Source: Kiritimatiellales bacterium (GTDB taxonomy: Bacteria > Patescibacteriota > Gracilibacteria > Peribacterales > Peribacteraceae). From it: DNA of 47,658 nt. The DNA is taken from positions 1-47,658 of the forward strand of contig JAIPIN010000003.1 in assembly GCA_021734665.1 (NCBI GenBank), given 5' to 3'. The position numbers and the translations under genes are program-made. Positions 15,611-23,407 of this stretch are shown here, piece by piece (position 1 is the first letter of the stretch; each line of letters starts with the position of its first letter). Below the pieces are notes generated by a model, which saw only the letters and a list, made by a program, of their open reading frames with translations, had not been told where the DNA came from and did not search any database.

Positions 15611-16357
15611 ATGTCAGGACACAGTAAATGGGCCAGCATCAAACATAAGAAAGGCGCCGCAGATGCTAAACGCGGTAAAATTTTTACGCGACATGCAAAA
15701 CTAATCGAGATTTGTGCACGCGAAGGTGGTGGCGGTGATCCATCTATGAACCCTAGCCTAAAAACTGCTATCGATAATGCAAAGGCAGAAAATGTTCCTA
15801 ATATGAACATTGATCGAGCGATCAAAAAAGGAACAGGCGAACTTAAAGGAGATCAAACTGTAGCTGTAACATACGAAGCATATGCCCCTGGCGGAGCGGC
15901 AGTCATTATTGAATGTCTAACAGACAATAAGAATCGAACTCTCTCTAGTGTTAAATCTACAATCGAGAAGCGCGGAGGCAAGTGGGCAGAAAGCGGAGCT
16001 GTTATGTGGATGTTTGAGCAAAAGGGAATTGTAATAGGAAGAGGAGCTCCTCTATCTGAGGATACAGAACTAACATTAATTGATGCGGGAGCAGAAGATA
16101 TCGAGTTTTCGGATAACTTGATTGAAGTTAAGACAGAGGCTGCAAGTTGGCCAAAGGTTCGTGATGCTCTTAAAGAAGCTGGTTATGAAATAGAAGAAGC
16201 AGGAATGAAATATGTAGCCAAGCAGGAAGCTGATATAAAAGATGCAGAAGCAGCTAGCAAACTTATGAACTTCACTGACGCACTGGAAGAAGACGAGGAC
16301 GTTGCAGAGGTCCACACAAATGCGAATATTAGTGATGAAGTTGCAGCACAACTATAA
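15611..16357 (+). CDS. yebC: YebC/PmpR-type regulator / translation factor
   Basis: A 248-residue YebC family protein with the invariant N-terminus MSGHSKWASIKHKKGAADAK, FTRHAKLIEICAREGGGGDP, PNMNIDRAIKKGTGE, YEAYAPGGAAVIIECLTDN and RGGKWAESGAVMWMFEQKG. Family members act as DNA-binding regulators, and recent work assigns some to relief of ribosome stalling; which applies here cannot be told. TATAGT lies about 30 nt upstream, so this gene has a short leader. Its stop is 2 bp from that of the convergent ArsR gene. The acidic tail (DALEEDEDVAEVH) is typical. Confidence 0.95.
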   Translation: MSGHSKWASIKHKKGAADAKRGKIFTRHAKLIEICAREGGGGDPSMNPSLKTAIDNAKAENVPNMNIDRAIKKGTGELKGDQTVAVTYEAYAPGGAAVIIECLTDNKNRTLSSVKSTIEKRGGKWAESGAVMWMFEQKGIVIGRGAPLSEDTELTLIDAGAEDIEFSDNLIEVKTEAASWPKVRDALKEAGYEIEEAGMKYVAKQEADIKDAEAASKLMNFTDALEEDEDVAEVHTNANISDEVAAQL

Positions 16358-16359
16358 AG

Positions 16360-16632
16360 TCAACTCAGTGTTTTTAGAACTGCCTTAAGAACTTCTGGTC
16401 TTTTGAGTGGAAGACGATAGTACACATGCATCCCTCTCTTGCGTCTTGAAACTAGATTGGCTGCTTCCAGTTTTTGTAAATGCTTGGAAGCCGGTCTTAT
16501 TCGAAGAGAAATAAATTGAGCTATTTTACTTACGGATTCCATCCTTCCATTTTCCAAATGACGAAGAATATTTAGACGTTTTGCGTTACCAAGTGCTTTA
16601 CATTGAAGCTCTAGAATTCTGTATTTATTCAT
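16360..16632 (-). CDS. ArsR-family helix-turn-helix repressor
   Basis: A 90-residue winged-helix protein: CKALGNAKRLNILRHLENG (dimer helix and first HTH helix), ISLRIRPASKHLQKLEAANL (recognition helix), VSRRKRGMHVYYRL (the wing). No Cys metal-binding CxC motif is visible in the recognition helix, so it is unlikely to be a classical arsenic or cadmium sensor. The promoter region carries an AT-rich palindrome (16645-16659), suggesting autorepression. Convergent with yebC. Its target beyond itself is unknown; the PBP gene starts elsewhere and is not obviously in the same unit. Confidence 0.85.
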   Translation of the reverse strand: MNKYRILELQCKALGNAKRLNILRHLENGRMESVSKIAQFISLRIRPASKHLQKLEAANLVSRRKRGMHVYYRLPLKRPEVLKAVLKTLS

Positions 16633-16644
16633 GCTTTTTGGTTA

Positions 16645-16659
16645 AAAATATAATATTTT
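16645..16659 (-). promoter_or_regulatory. palindromic operator candidate for the ArsR-type gene
   Basis: AAAATAT-A-ATATTTT is a perfect palindrome around a single central base, 13 nt upstream of the ArsR-type start codon and overlapping its likely -10 (TATATT/TATTAT on the minus strand). Position and symmetry fit a site for a dimeric winged-helix repressor. Confidence 0.5.
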
Positions 16660-16706
16660 AAGCATGGTACCATTCGGGCGAATAGTCTACTAAATATTAT
16701 TGAAAA

Positions 16707-19700
16707 TTAGTGTACATCAACCGTTCTGGTCACCCACTCCTCTTCTACACCATTTCTATTTTCTGTAACTAGACGAATAGTGTATGTACCCGGACGTTCT
16801 GCTTTCCATGGACGTACATATATCCCCTGTCCATCTGATAGATCCAAAAGTACTTCATCTTCAACTAGAACATTACTCTCGATAATAATACGAATACGAT
16901 TCAGATCTCCACCCAAAGCAGGAACGTCAACGCGAATATCTACAACCTCATTAATTCTTATATCCAACAGGGACTCGGGCGGTTCTAACATGCGTGGTTC
17001 TGCAGCAGAAGGGGTAACTGGTGCTGGCCCACCATCACCAATAGTGATTTTAATGCTGTCTTCAGCTTTATTTTTGGCAAGATCCTCTGCCACTGCACGA
17101 AGTATATACACACCATCTGGAAGTCCAATCATATATGTAAGCTCATAAGGCTCCTTTGGTTTTGTAGATAACAATGTATCTCCAAGATAGAACTGAACGA
17201 ACTTTATGGCACCATCTGGATCGCTTGCCTCTGCAAGCATAGATACCTCTTGCTCAGATTTAATAGAGATGTCTTTACTTGGTTTTATCAAGCGAATGAT
17301 CGGATCTCGCTTATCTTCATCAAATCGGAATGAGACAGACTTAGTAACTTCATTAAAATACTCATCGATCAGAGTTACAGACAAAGAATGCACACCACTC
17401 TCTGCAACCGATCGTGGTACGCGCATCGCATTATCAAAAGGTGCTTGTGTATAAGATGCAACTTGCTTGCCGTCAACTTTGTAAATTACTTCTCGCACAT
17501 TAGAACCAACATTAACATCTATCTTAGGTCTAAATGCAGGGTAAGATGCAATTCCTCCGGCTTGTGGATAAGTGATGGACAGTTCCGGAAGCACCAATCT
17601 GCCTGGAGTAAGTGCTGGATCACATTCCTCTGTTGGTGCTATTGGCAAAGGGATAATCGCACCAGAATGCGTTTCATCCGCGTACCATTTTTCCATTTGA
17701 TTTGCTATCCATGCCTGTACTCCTTCCTCCCACAATGGCCAACGATCAGGAAGTATGCTGCGAGCCGCAAGGAAGCTGCCAGCCTCCTGCGCTTCTACTG
17801 GACACTTATCAGATGCAAGCAAGTGTGTGAGCTTGTCTACTATTAGCTCTTTGCAACCTGGATCCATCTTAGTTGGGGCATTTTCTTCTAAGAATACATC
17901 CGCACGACGCAAATTAACTGGTGTACATTTTGCTGGAAGCTCACCAGAAAGTAGTGAGACCTGTGGCTGTACTACTCCCTCTGGAACCTCGAATACTTCT
18001 CCGTCTTTTTCTATTAAACGGTGCGCACGCATCATGTAATCGCGCCAAATTGGACTGGCAGTGTTTAGCCCTCCCCCCTTATCGAACATAGAAGAACTAT
18101 CCGCATTACCAACCCAAACACCAGTAACAAGGTGAGGAGTGTAACCTAGTAACCATGCATTATCGGGCTTGCGCAGTAAACAAGTGTCTTCATCCTTCCA
18201 TTCCAAACATTTATTACTTGTCCCAGTTTTTGCAGCAGTCTGATATCCAGGCACTGTGAGTTGTGTCTTCCAATATTCTTCTGGACGAGCCCACTCATCA
18301 CTAAGCACTGATGTAATTTGATATGCAATACGAGGATCAATTACAGGTATTGGCTTCTCCTCCAAGTCAGCCTCAAATAGAATATTCCCCTTTTTGTCTG
18401 TAATACGCCTGATACGAATCGGAGGAGAATATTCCCCGTCGGCAGCAAATGTTGTATATGCCTGAGTCATCTCGAAGAGTGGAGTTTCCGCTGCACCAAG
18501 GGCCAAAGGCCAACCATAATCAAAGCCATCAGGACGTTCTTCGTTGAGCTCTTGGCGACGCTGCTTAGGGCTTGGCGCACCCATGTCTTCCACCAAATTC
18601 AATATACGATCTTCTCCACCTGCTAAGAAGAATGCTTTAGCAGCTGGGATATTACGCGAAGCACCAAGTGCCTGACGCATAGTCATAAGTCCTTTGAATT
18701 CTCCATCAAAGTTTTGTGGCTCGTTGTCACCAATTTTAGTTGGCACATCAAAAAGCACTGTTGCTGGACTGTATCCTTGATCGAAGGCTGCCGCATAAAC
18801 AAAAGGTTTAAAGCTTGAACCTGGCTGGCGTGGAGCCAAAGCCATATCAATCTTTCCACCGTGCTCCTCGTCTGAATAATCCATATTGCCTACATATGCC
18901 AATACCTCACGTGTATCTGGATCAATAGTTACCAATGCCATATTGTACGCACCGTAGCGCGTGAGAATATCTTCACGATGGAATTCGATTACTTCTTCTG
19001 CAGCTTGTTGCAAATCCCAATCCAAAGTCGTTTCTATAGTCAGCCCGCCCTGTTCAAACAATCCTTCTTCTGCACTGCCTGCAAACATTTGCTCTATCTC
19101 TTCGCGTACCCACAAAACAAAATGCGGTGCACGAATGCTTTCTCGTGATGGTTGGAATTCCATCATTTCTATTTCACCAAGCGCTTTTAGTTTCTCCTGC
19201 TCAGTAATATAACCTTGCTCCTGCATGTTTTGTAGAACCTGATCTGTGCGACCTCCTATATATAAAGTAGTACTTCCTGTTCCAATGTACGAACCAAGCA
19301 ACCCAATTGTAACGCTTTCATTTGGAACCTGAGTTGAACGTGTAATACTTCCATCTATTACCTTTTGATGCATTTCGTCTGTAACCTCCGTATATAGATG
19401 ACGACCATAAGGACTGAAATATGTAGGGCGCTGTGGAAGTGATGCCAGTACTACAGCCTGATCAAGCGAGAGATCCTGAGCTGAAATCCCAAAATAAACT
19501 TGGCTGGCTTGTTCTACTCCATATGCATTATGACCAAATGGAATCCAGTTTAGATACAATACAAGCAGGTCATCTTTTTCGAATTTGTGTTCCAACTGGC
19601 ATCCCAAAATTACCTCTTTAATTTTGCGCTGATAACGATTGTCTTCAAATAGATTTAACGCATTACGTGCCAACTGTCTTGTAATAGTTGAACCTCCTCC

Positions 19701-20255
19701 AGCACGCCCAAGCAGCAGTACTGCACGAGCTATGGCTCGCATATCCAAACATCCACGTTCATAAAAGCGCTCATCTTCAATAGAAATTGATGCCTGCTTC
19801 ATTACAGTCGGTATCTGATCGCTCTCTACATACGTTCTATCTTCCTCGGAGAAAAGACGATATAACTCCACTCCTTCCCTGTCGGTAATTATAGTACTTT
19901 GCGATGCCAAGAAACTCTTTGGATCTTGTATATCTGGCAAAGTAATCCAAATGAACAAAAAGTAGAGTATAAGGAAAGCAATAAACCCAACTACACTCTT
20001 AATAAAGAAGCGCTTCCATTCTCTTCTATTGCGCGGACGATTTTTATAAAGATGCGCAGCTGCCTGCTTAATGGCACCAGAGGATTTCTGAGATTTATAT
20101 GGTGGCCGCGGAATTTGCCTGCGTGCCTTAATGCCATATTGTCGAGCTGACTCTTCTCTTGTCGACTTATCGGCACGGCGGCGCGAATCAGGATCATTCT
20201 CAAGTGGGCGTGTTTGAAAACCGTTCATAAGATTACGAGATCGAAAGTGTAGCAT
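16707..20255 (-). CDS. class A penicillin-binding protein (PBP1A-like)
   Basis: A bifunctional peptidoglycan glycosyltransferase/transpeptidase, 1182 residues. An Arg-rich cytoplasmic tail precedes one membrane anchor (about 84-105). The GT51 domain (about 120-300) has SIEDERFYERG with the catalytic Glu, GGSTITRQLARN and RKIKEVILG. The transpeptidase has RQPGSSFKPF (Ser-x-x-Lys), the SRN triad and AAKTGTSNK. The C-terminal 300 residues hold Ig-like beta domains (VREVIYKVDGKQVASY and following), typical of large CPR PBPs. It acts at the outer face of the cytoplasmic membrane. The start is uncertain: ATG 20255 or ATG 20228 (MNGFQTRPLENDPD). The HYERG-type His of GT51 is replaced (FYERGCLD). Confidence 0.95.
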   Translation of the reverse strand: MLHFRSRNLMNGFQTRPLENDPDSRRRADKSTREESARQYGIKARRQIPRPPYKSQKSSGAIKQAAAHLYKNRPRNRREWKRFFIKSVVGFIAFLILYFLFIWITLPDIQDPKSFLASQSTIITDREGVELYRLFSEEDRTYVESDQIPTVMKQASISIEDERFYERGCLDMRAIARAVLLLGRAGGGSTITRQLARNALNLFEDNRYQRKIKEVILGCQLEHKFEKDDLLVLYLNWIPFGHNAYGVEQASQVYFGISAQDLSLDQAVVLASLPQRPTYFSPYGRHLYTEVTDEMHQKVIDGSITRSTQVPNESVTIGLLGSYIGTGSTTLYIGGRTDQVLQNMQEQGYITEQEKLKALGEIEMMEFQPSRESIRAPHFVLWVREEIEQMFAGSAEEGLFEQGGLTIETTLDWDLQQAAEEVIEFHREDILTRYGAYNMALVTIDPDTREVLAYVGNMDYSDEEHGGKIDMALAPRQPGSSFKPFVYAAAFDQGYSPATVLFDVPTKIGDNEPQNFDGEFKGLMTMRQALGASRNIPAAKAFFLAGGEDRILNLVEDMGAPSPKQRRQELNEERPDGFDYGWPLALGAAETPLFEMTQAYTTFAADGEYSPPIRIRRITDKKGNILFEADLEEKPIPVIDPRIAYQITSVLSDEWARPEEYWKTQLTVPGYQTAAKTGTSNKCLEWKDEDTCLLRKPDNAWLLGYTPHLVTGVWVGNADSSSMFDKGGGLNTASPIWRDYMMRAHRLIEKDGEVFEVPEGVVQPQVSLLSGELPAKCTPVNLRRADVFLEENAPTKMDPGCKELIVDKLTHLLASDKCPVEAQEAGSFLAARSILPDRWPLWEEGVQAWIANQMEKWYADETHSGAIIPLPIAPTEECDPALTPGRLVLPELSITYPQAGGIASYPAFRPKIDVNVGSNVREVIYKVDGKQVASYTQAPFDNAMRVPRSVAESGVHSLSVTLIDEYFNEVTKSVSFRFDEDKRDPIIRLIKPSKDISIKSEQEVSMLAEASDPDGAIKFVQFYLGDTLLSTKPKEPYELTYMIGLPDGVYILRAVAEDLAKNKAEDSIKITIGDGGPAPVTPSAAEPRMLEPPESLLDIRINEVVDIRVDVPALGGDLNRIRIIIESNVLVEDEVLLDLSDGQGIYVRPWKAERPGTYTIRLVTENRNGVEEEWVTRTVDVH

Positions 20256-20284
20256 ATTTAATAAAGTGAGAATGATATTTTAGT

Positions 20285-20352
20285 ATCTTTGCGAAAGGGC
20301 TTTTGGCTTATTAACAATTAGCTATTTAGCTAAATGCCAATAGCTATAAGCC
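20285..20352. repeat. opposed repeat hairpin between divergent PBP and pilin-like genes
   Basis: An outer arm GAAAGGGCTT and its partner AAGCCCTC enclose ATTAGCTATTTAGCTAAAT, a near-palindrome, and CCAATAGCTATA. It occupies the divergent intergenic region upstream of the promoter at 20362-20391, so it is not a terminator for either gene. Confidence 0.6.
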
Positions 20353-20361
20353 CTCTGAGCT

Positions 20362-20391
20362 TTGTTACCATATGCCAAAACATGCTATACT
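20362..20391 (+). promoter_or_regulatory. promoter for the pilin-like gene
   Basis: TTGTTA (20362-20367), an 18-bp spacer, and TATACT (20386-20391). The predicted transcript start coincides with the GTG at 20398, implying a leaderless mRNA with a GTG start. Confidence 0.65.
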
Positions 20392-20397
20392 TGACAT

Positions 20398-20730
20398 GTG
20401 CTGACCCGTTTCCGTTACACAAAGGCCCTCTTCCTTGCTCTAATTCCACAAATAACTTTGGCTTATACTAGCGGAGGAATGAATGTACCCAATGGCAACA
20501 AAACGATTATTGATGTAATCCATAATGTAGGAAATATTCTGGTTGTTACAGGTTGGACTGTATGTACAGCTATATTTGTCGTGGGCACGTTCTTCTATAT
20601 TATTTCGCTTGGAGACGATCAGAGAAAAGGATACGGAAAAGGCATGATGATTGGTTCGATTATCGGTGCAATTATTATTGCTAGCGCCAAAGGAATCATG
20701 AATACGGTGTTGTTCTTTGTATATGGATAG
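20398..20730 (+). CDS. small membrane protein, VirB2/TrbC pilin-like
   Basis: A 110-residue protein with a signal-like N-terminus (ALFLALIPQITLAYTSG) and two further hydrophobic spans (VVTGWTVCTAIFVVGTFFYI, GMMIGSIIGAIIIASAKGIM) joined by a short basic loop (DDQRKGYGKG). This topology matches VirB2/TrbC-type pilins and their CPR relatives, but no diagnostic residue proves it. No other type IV secretion genes are present in the window. It starts at GTG 20398, 6 nt after TATACT. Alternatives are an unrelated two-span membrane peptide or a holin-like protein. Confidence 0.65.
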   Translation: MLTRFRYTKALFLALIPQITLAYTSGGMNVPNGNKTIIDVIHNVGNILVVTGWTVCTAIFVVGTFFYIISLGDDQRKGYGKGMMIGSIIGAIIIASAKGIMNTVLFFVYG

Positions 20731-20756
20731 TACGGATTATATTTAATATGTGATCA

Positions 20757-20872
20757 TACAAAAGTGAATAGTGAAAAATGAATAGTGAAAAATGTGAAAA
20801 TTTTGAAGAATCGATAAATTTGCATCCATTTTTAACTATTAACTTTTCACTTATTCCTAATTCTATATAAAA
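20757..20872. repeat. opposed microrepeat tract (GAATAGTGAAAAATG / TTTTTAACTATTAAC)
   Basis: The left arm repeats GTGAATAGTGAAAAATGA; the right arm has CATTTTTAACTATTAACTTT and TTTCACTTATTCC. It is the same family as 13683-13756, 37846-37932 and 39412-39460. It separates the pilin-like gene from the TPR gene on the same strand. Confidence 0.75.
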
Positions 20873-20924
20873 AGAGGGTTTTATTCCTATACAAACCTTA
20901 TCGTACGATATACTTGTGTGACCT

Positions 20925-21527
20925 ATGACAGATAGCCACGATTCCACAGCAAATGTACTAGAACGCCTAGAAAAAGCAGAGCAGCTCAAAATCATGGGCG
21001 AACACAAAGAAGCTCTGACAATTTTAGAAGAACTACTAATAGAAGATCCGCAGAATATTTCGGCTTTGGAAGAGGTAGCAGATAATGAATTAAGCTTGGA
21101 ACATTTTGGCAGAGCCAGCAAAGCTGCCAAGCAAGCTATCACCTTAGACAAGGATAGCTACACAGGATATTACATATTGGGCTTCTTACATTCTCGCAAG
21201 GAAGAATGGAACGAAGCACTTAAAAATCTGCAAAAAGCAAATACGCTTAAACCAAATAATCCAGAAATTTTGCGATGCTTAGGTTGGGCATTATTCAATG
21301 GAGGACAACGAACTCAGGGAATCGTAACACTGGAACGTGCACTAAACTTAGATAGTGAAAATCCACTCACGCTCTGTGATTTGGGAGTTACACATCTACA
21401 AGTACACAACTTTGTAAAAGCTAAAGCTCTATTCCTCCGAGCACTTGATCTGGATCCAACCAATAACCGTGCAAAGGAATGTGTGGAAGCTGTAGAAAGA
21501 TTAGAGAAGACAATGGTTAAGAAATAA
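20925..21527 (+). CDS. tetratricopeptide repeat protein
   Basis: A 200-residue soluble protein built of about five TPR units, for example AEQLKIMGEHKEALTILEEL, YYILGFLHSRKEEWNEALKN, LGWALFNGGQRTQGIVTLER and LGVTHLQVHNFVKAKALFLR, each with the helical W/L-G-Y-A-F-A spacing. No signal peptide or membrane span, so probably a cytoplasmic scaffold. TATACT (20909-20914) lies 10 nt before the ATG, a start-proximal promoter. The partner is unknown; lying between the pilin-like protein and FtsX suggests an envelope process, but that is only context. Confidence 0.85.
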   Translation: MTDSHDSTANVLERLEKAEQLKIMGEHKEALTILEELLIEDPQNISALEEVADNELSLEHFGRASKAAKQAITLDKDSYTGYYILGFLHSRKEEWNEALKNLQKANTLKPNNPEILRCLGWALFNGGQRTQGIVTLERALNLDSENPLTLCDLGVTHLQVHNFVKAKALFLRALDLDPTNNRAKECVEAVERLEKTMVKK

Positions 21528-21532
21528 ACCTA

Positions 21533-21632
21533 GAAAGTTTATTAGGTTCAAATTAATTCAGATTTGTTTTATATGTAAATGAGAAACCTAATAAACGTAA
21601 TATACTTAACCAACCTAATAAGCCTTTTTCCT
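21533..21632. repeat. opposed microrepeat tract (AGTTTATTAGGTT / AACCTAATAAAC)
   Basis: The left arm is AAAGTTTATTAGGTTC, the right arms are AACCTAATAAACG and CAACCTAATAAGCC. The same TTTATTAGG family appears at 34097-34185 and 35328-35445. Confidence 0.75.
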
Positions 21633-21666
21633 AAAGTATAATCTTATAATTCACTCCAACTTATAC

Positions 21667-21672
21667 TATAAT
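21667..21672 (+). promoter_or_regulatory. start-proximal -10 element for ftsX
   Basis: A perfect TATAAT ends 7 nt before the ftsX ATG at 21680. No good -35 is seen. It is a clear example of the leaderless arrangement common in the window. Confidence 0.6.
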
Positions 21673-21679
21673 AATCACC

Positions 21680-22648
21680 ATGCTTCGCATGGATCCAAAT
21701 ATTACCCTGCTATACAAACGGGGAATCATCATGGGAATCCAGAGCACCTTTAGAGAAAGGCGCTGGTTCGCAGCATTTGGTGCATTATTTGGAGTACTGC
21801 TGATGCTGCAGATTCTCCTATTTGGGCTGCTTGGCATGCAAACAATCGAATCTGTTCTGCTTTCGCGTACTGATCTTAAAATTGAATTACGACAGGATGC
21901 AAATGATCAAGATCGCCAAACATTTTTTGCACAACTCAATGAGCTTCCTTATGTAAGCGAAGCTGTTTATATAACACGCGAACAAGCTTACGAGCATGCT
22001 CGTCTGCAGGATCCTGAACTTATTACATTCTTGGAGAAATACAATATGGGCAATCCATTCCAAGACACGATAGGTATAACTTTGCGATCGCTGGATGACT
22101 ACACTCCGTTTGCATCATTCATCGAACAAGAATCTTACCAAAATATAATTAACCCCACTCACCTCTCTCAAATTACACAACAAGAAGCAGAATCTAAAGA
22201 ACTTTTGCGCTTTGTAGCCGCAGGACGATCATTAGCATTCCTTGTTCTTATACTGGCAATAAGCGTTCTTATATTTATTGTTACTGAACTTGTTCGAAGG
22301 CGCGCACTCGATAGAGCGGATGAGGTTTTTGTTGAACAACTTGGAGGCGCACATCCTTTGACTATATTTCTACCATTCGCGACCGAAGCAACACTTCTAC
22401 TTTGGGCTGCCATAATAATGAGTGGAGTAGCGCTTGTATTAATACTTGCAGTCACTCCATCTGTATTTCCAGCATTCCAAGGCGCCGTAATGGAAGCACT
22501 TGGCACAGAGTTAGCCCAGAACTTCCGTGGATCTATCCCGCTATTATTACTAGTCGAATTTATTTCTGCCCCAATTCTAGCTAGTTTAGGTGCATGGATA
22601 GGGGTGTGGCCAACTATTAAATCAAAGGTCTTATCTGCTTCTGCCTAA
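21680..22648 (+). CDS. ftsX: FtsX-like cell-division membrane protein
   Basis: A 322-residue protein with FtsX topology: a cytoplasmic N-terminus, one membrane span (FGALFGVLLMLQILLFGLLG), a periplasmic/extracytoplasmic domain of about 130 residues (DLKIELRQDANDQDRQTFFA, LPYVSEAVYITREQA, NPFQDTIGITL), then three spans with the conserved cytoplasmic loop region VTELVRRRALDRADEVFVEQLGG. FtsX normally works with the ATPase FtsE to activate cell-wall hydrolases at division. No ftsE is adjacent, unusual because the pair is usually an operon. Start ATG 21680 is set by TATAAT 7 nt upstream. Confidence 0.9.
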   Translation: MLRMDPNITLLYKRGIIMGIQSTFRERRWFAAFGALFGVLLMLQILLFGLLGMQTIESVLLSRTDLKIELRQDANDQDRQTFFAQLNELPYVSEAVYITREQAYEHARLQDPELITFLEKYNMGNPFQDTIGITLRSLDDYTPFASFIEQESYQNIINPTHLSQITQQEAESKELLRFVAAGRSLAFLVLILAISVLIFIVTELVRRRALDRADEVFVEQLGGAHPLTIFLPFATEATLLLWAAIIMSGVALVLILAVTPSVFPAFQGAVMEALGTELAQNFRGSIPLLLLVEFISAPILASLGAWIGVWPTIKSKVLSASA

Positions 22649-22772
22649 ACAGAAAGAGACAAAAGAGTAAAAAGATATAAAAGATAAAAAGGATCAAAAA
22701 TTGTGCAGCATCATATCCTTTTTCTCCTTTTCCTCTTTTATCTCCTTTTGCCCTTTTTTCCTGATACACTCG
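22648..22772. repeat. opposed purine / pyrimidine microrepeat tract
   Basis: The left arm is purine-rich (AAAAGATATAAAAGATAAAA), the right arm is the pyrimidine complement (CTCTTTTATCTCCTTTTGCC). They can pair into a long imperfect hairpin with loop AAATTGTGCAGCATC. The strong strand asymmetry could also support a triplex-type structure. It separates ftsX and recO. Confidence 0.75.
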
Positions 22773-22796
22773 CACTGATTTTTCTCCTTCTCCCCC

Positions 22797-23402
22797 ATGC
22801 CGCATAGCTGGACCTACGAGGCAATAGTTCTTAAGGCATACGATGTCGGCGAAGCTGACCGCTTCCTAGTCCTATTTACGCGCGAACGTGGTCGAATTTC
22901 TGCTCGAGCACGAGCTGTACGAAAGATGAAGAGTCGACTAGGCGGTTCCCTACTCCCATATCAACATATAACTGTAGGACTTACCGAAGGAAGTGCTGGA
23001 ATGATAGTTACATCTGCCCAATGCAAATCTGAAACTGAAATCACTTCTACCAACTCTTTTTTGTTCATAGAACAGGGAATAGAAATATTTTTGTCACTAA
23101 TCCAAGAAGAAGAACCTCTCCCAGAAATTTTGGATCTTACTATAGAATTTATAAAAAAATGTCAGACAGCAGAATGTGATCCTGTACTACCATTCGTTAT
23201 TAAACTGCTTGCGATTATGGGGCTTTCGCCAGATGCCAAAGCTGAAGAGGAGAATGAATATATTAAGAAATGCATTCAAGGAGAATGGAATAGCCCAAAA
23301 GGTCCAACAAAAATAAGATTAAAAAGACTATGCGCAGCAATAATTACAGAACAAACCAGCAAAGAATTTAAAGTGGCAAAGATCGCTTCGCAAATGAGGT
23401 AA
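22797..23402 (+). CDS. recO: DNA repair protein RecO, short
   Basis: RecO helps load RecA on SSB-coated single-stranded DNA. The N-terminal OB domain is clear: YEAIVLKAYDVGEADRFLVL, FTRERGRISARARAVRKMKS, LGGSLLPYQHITVGL. The helical C-terminal domain follows (LFIEQGIEIFLSLIQ, PVLPFVIKLLAIMGLSPD). At 201 residues it is shorter than the usual 230-250, and the C-terminal zinc-finger cysteines of some RecO proteins are not evident. The start ATG 22797 fits the family. Its stop lies 3 bp from that of the convergent VanW gene. Confidence 0.88.
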   Translation: MPHSWTYEAIVLKAYDVGEADRFLVLFTRERGRISARARAVRKMKSRLGGSLLPYQHITVGLTEGSAGMIVTSAQCKSETEITSTNSFLFIEQGIEIFLSLIQEEEPLPEILDLTIEFIKKCQTAECDPVLPFVIKLLAIMGLSPDAKAEEENEYIKKCIQGEWNSPKGPTKIRLKRLCAAIITEQTSKEFKVAKIASQMR

Positions 23403-23407
23403 ACTAT

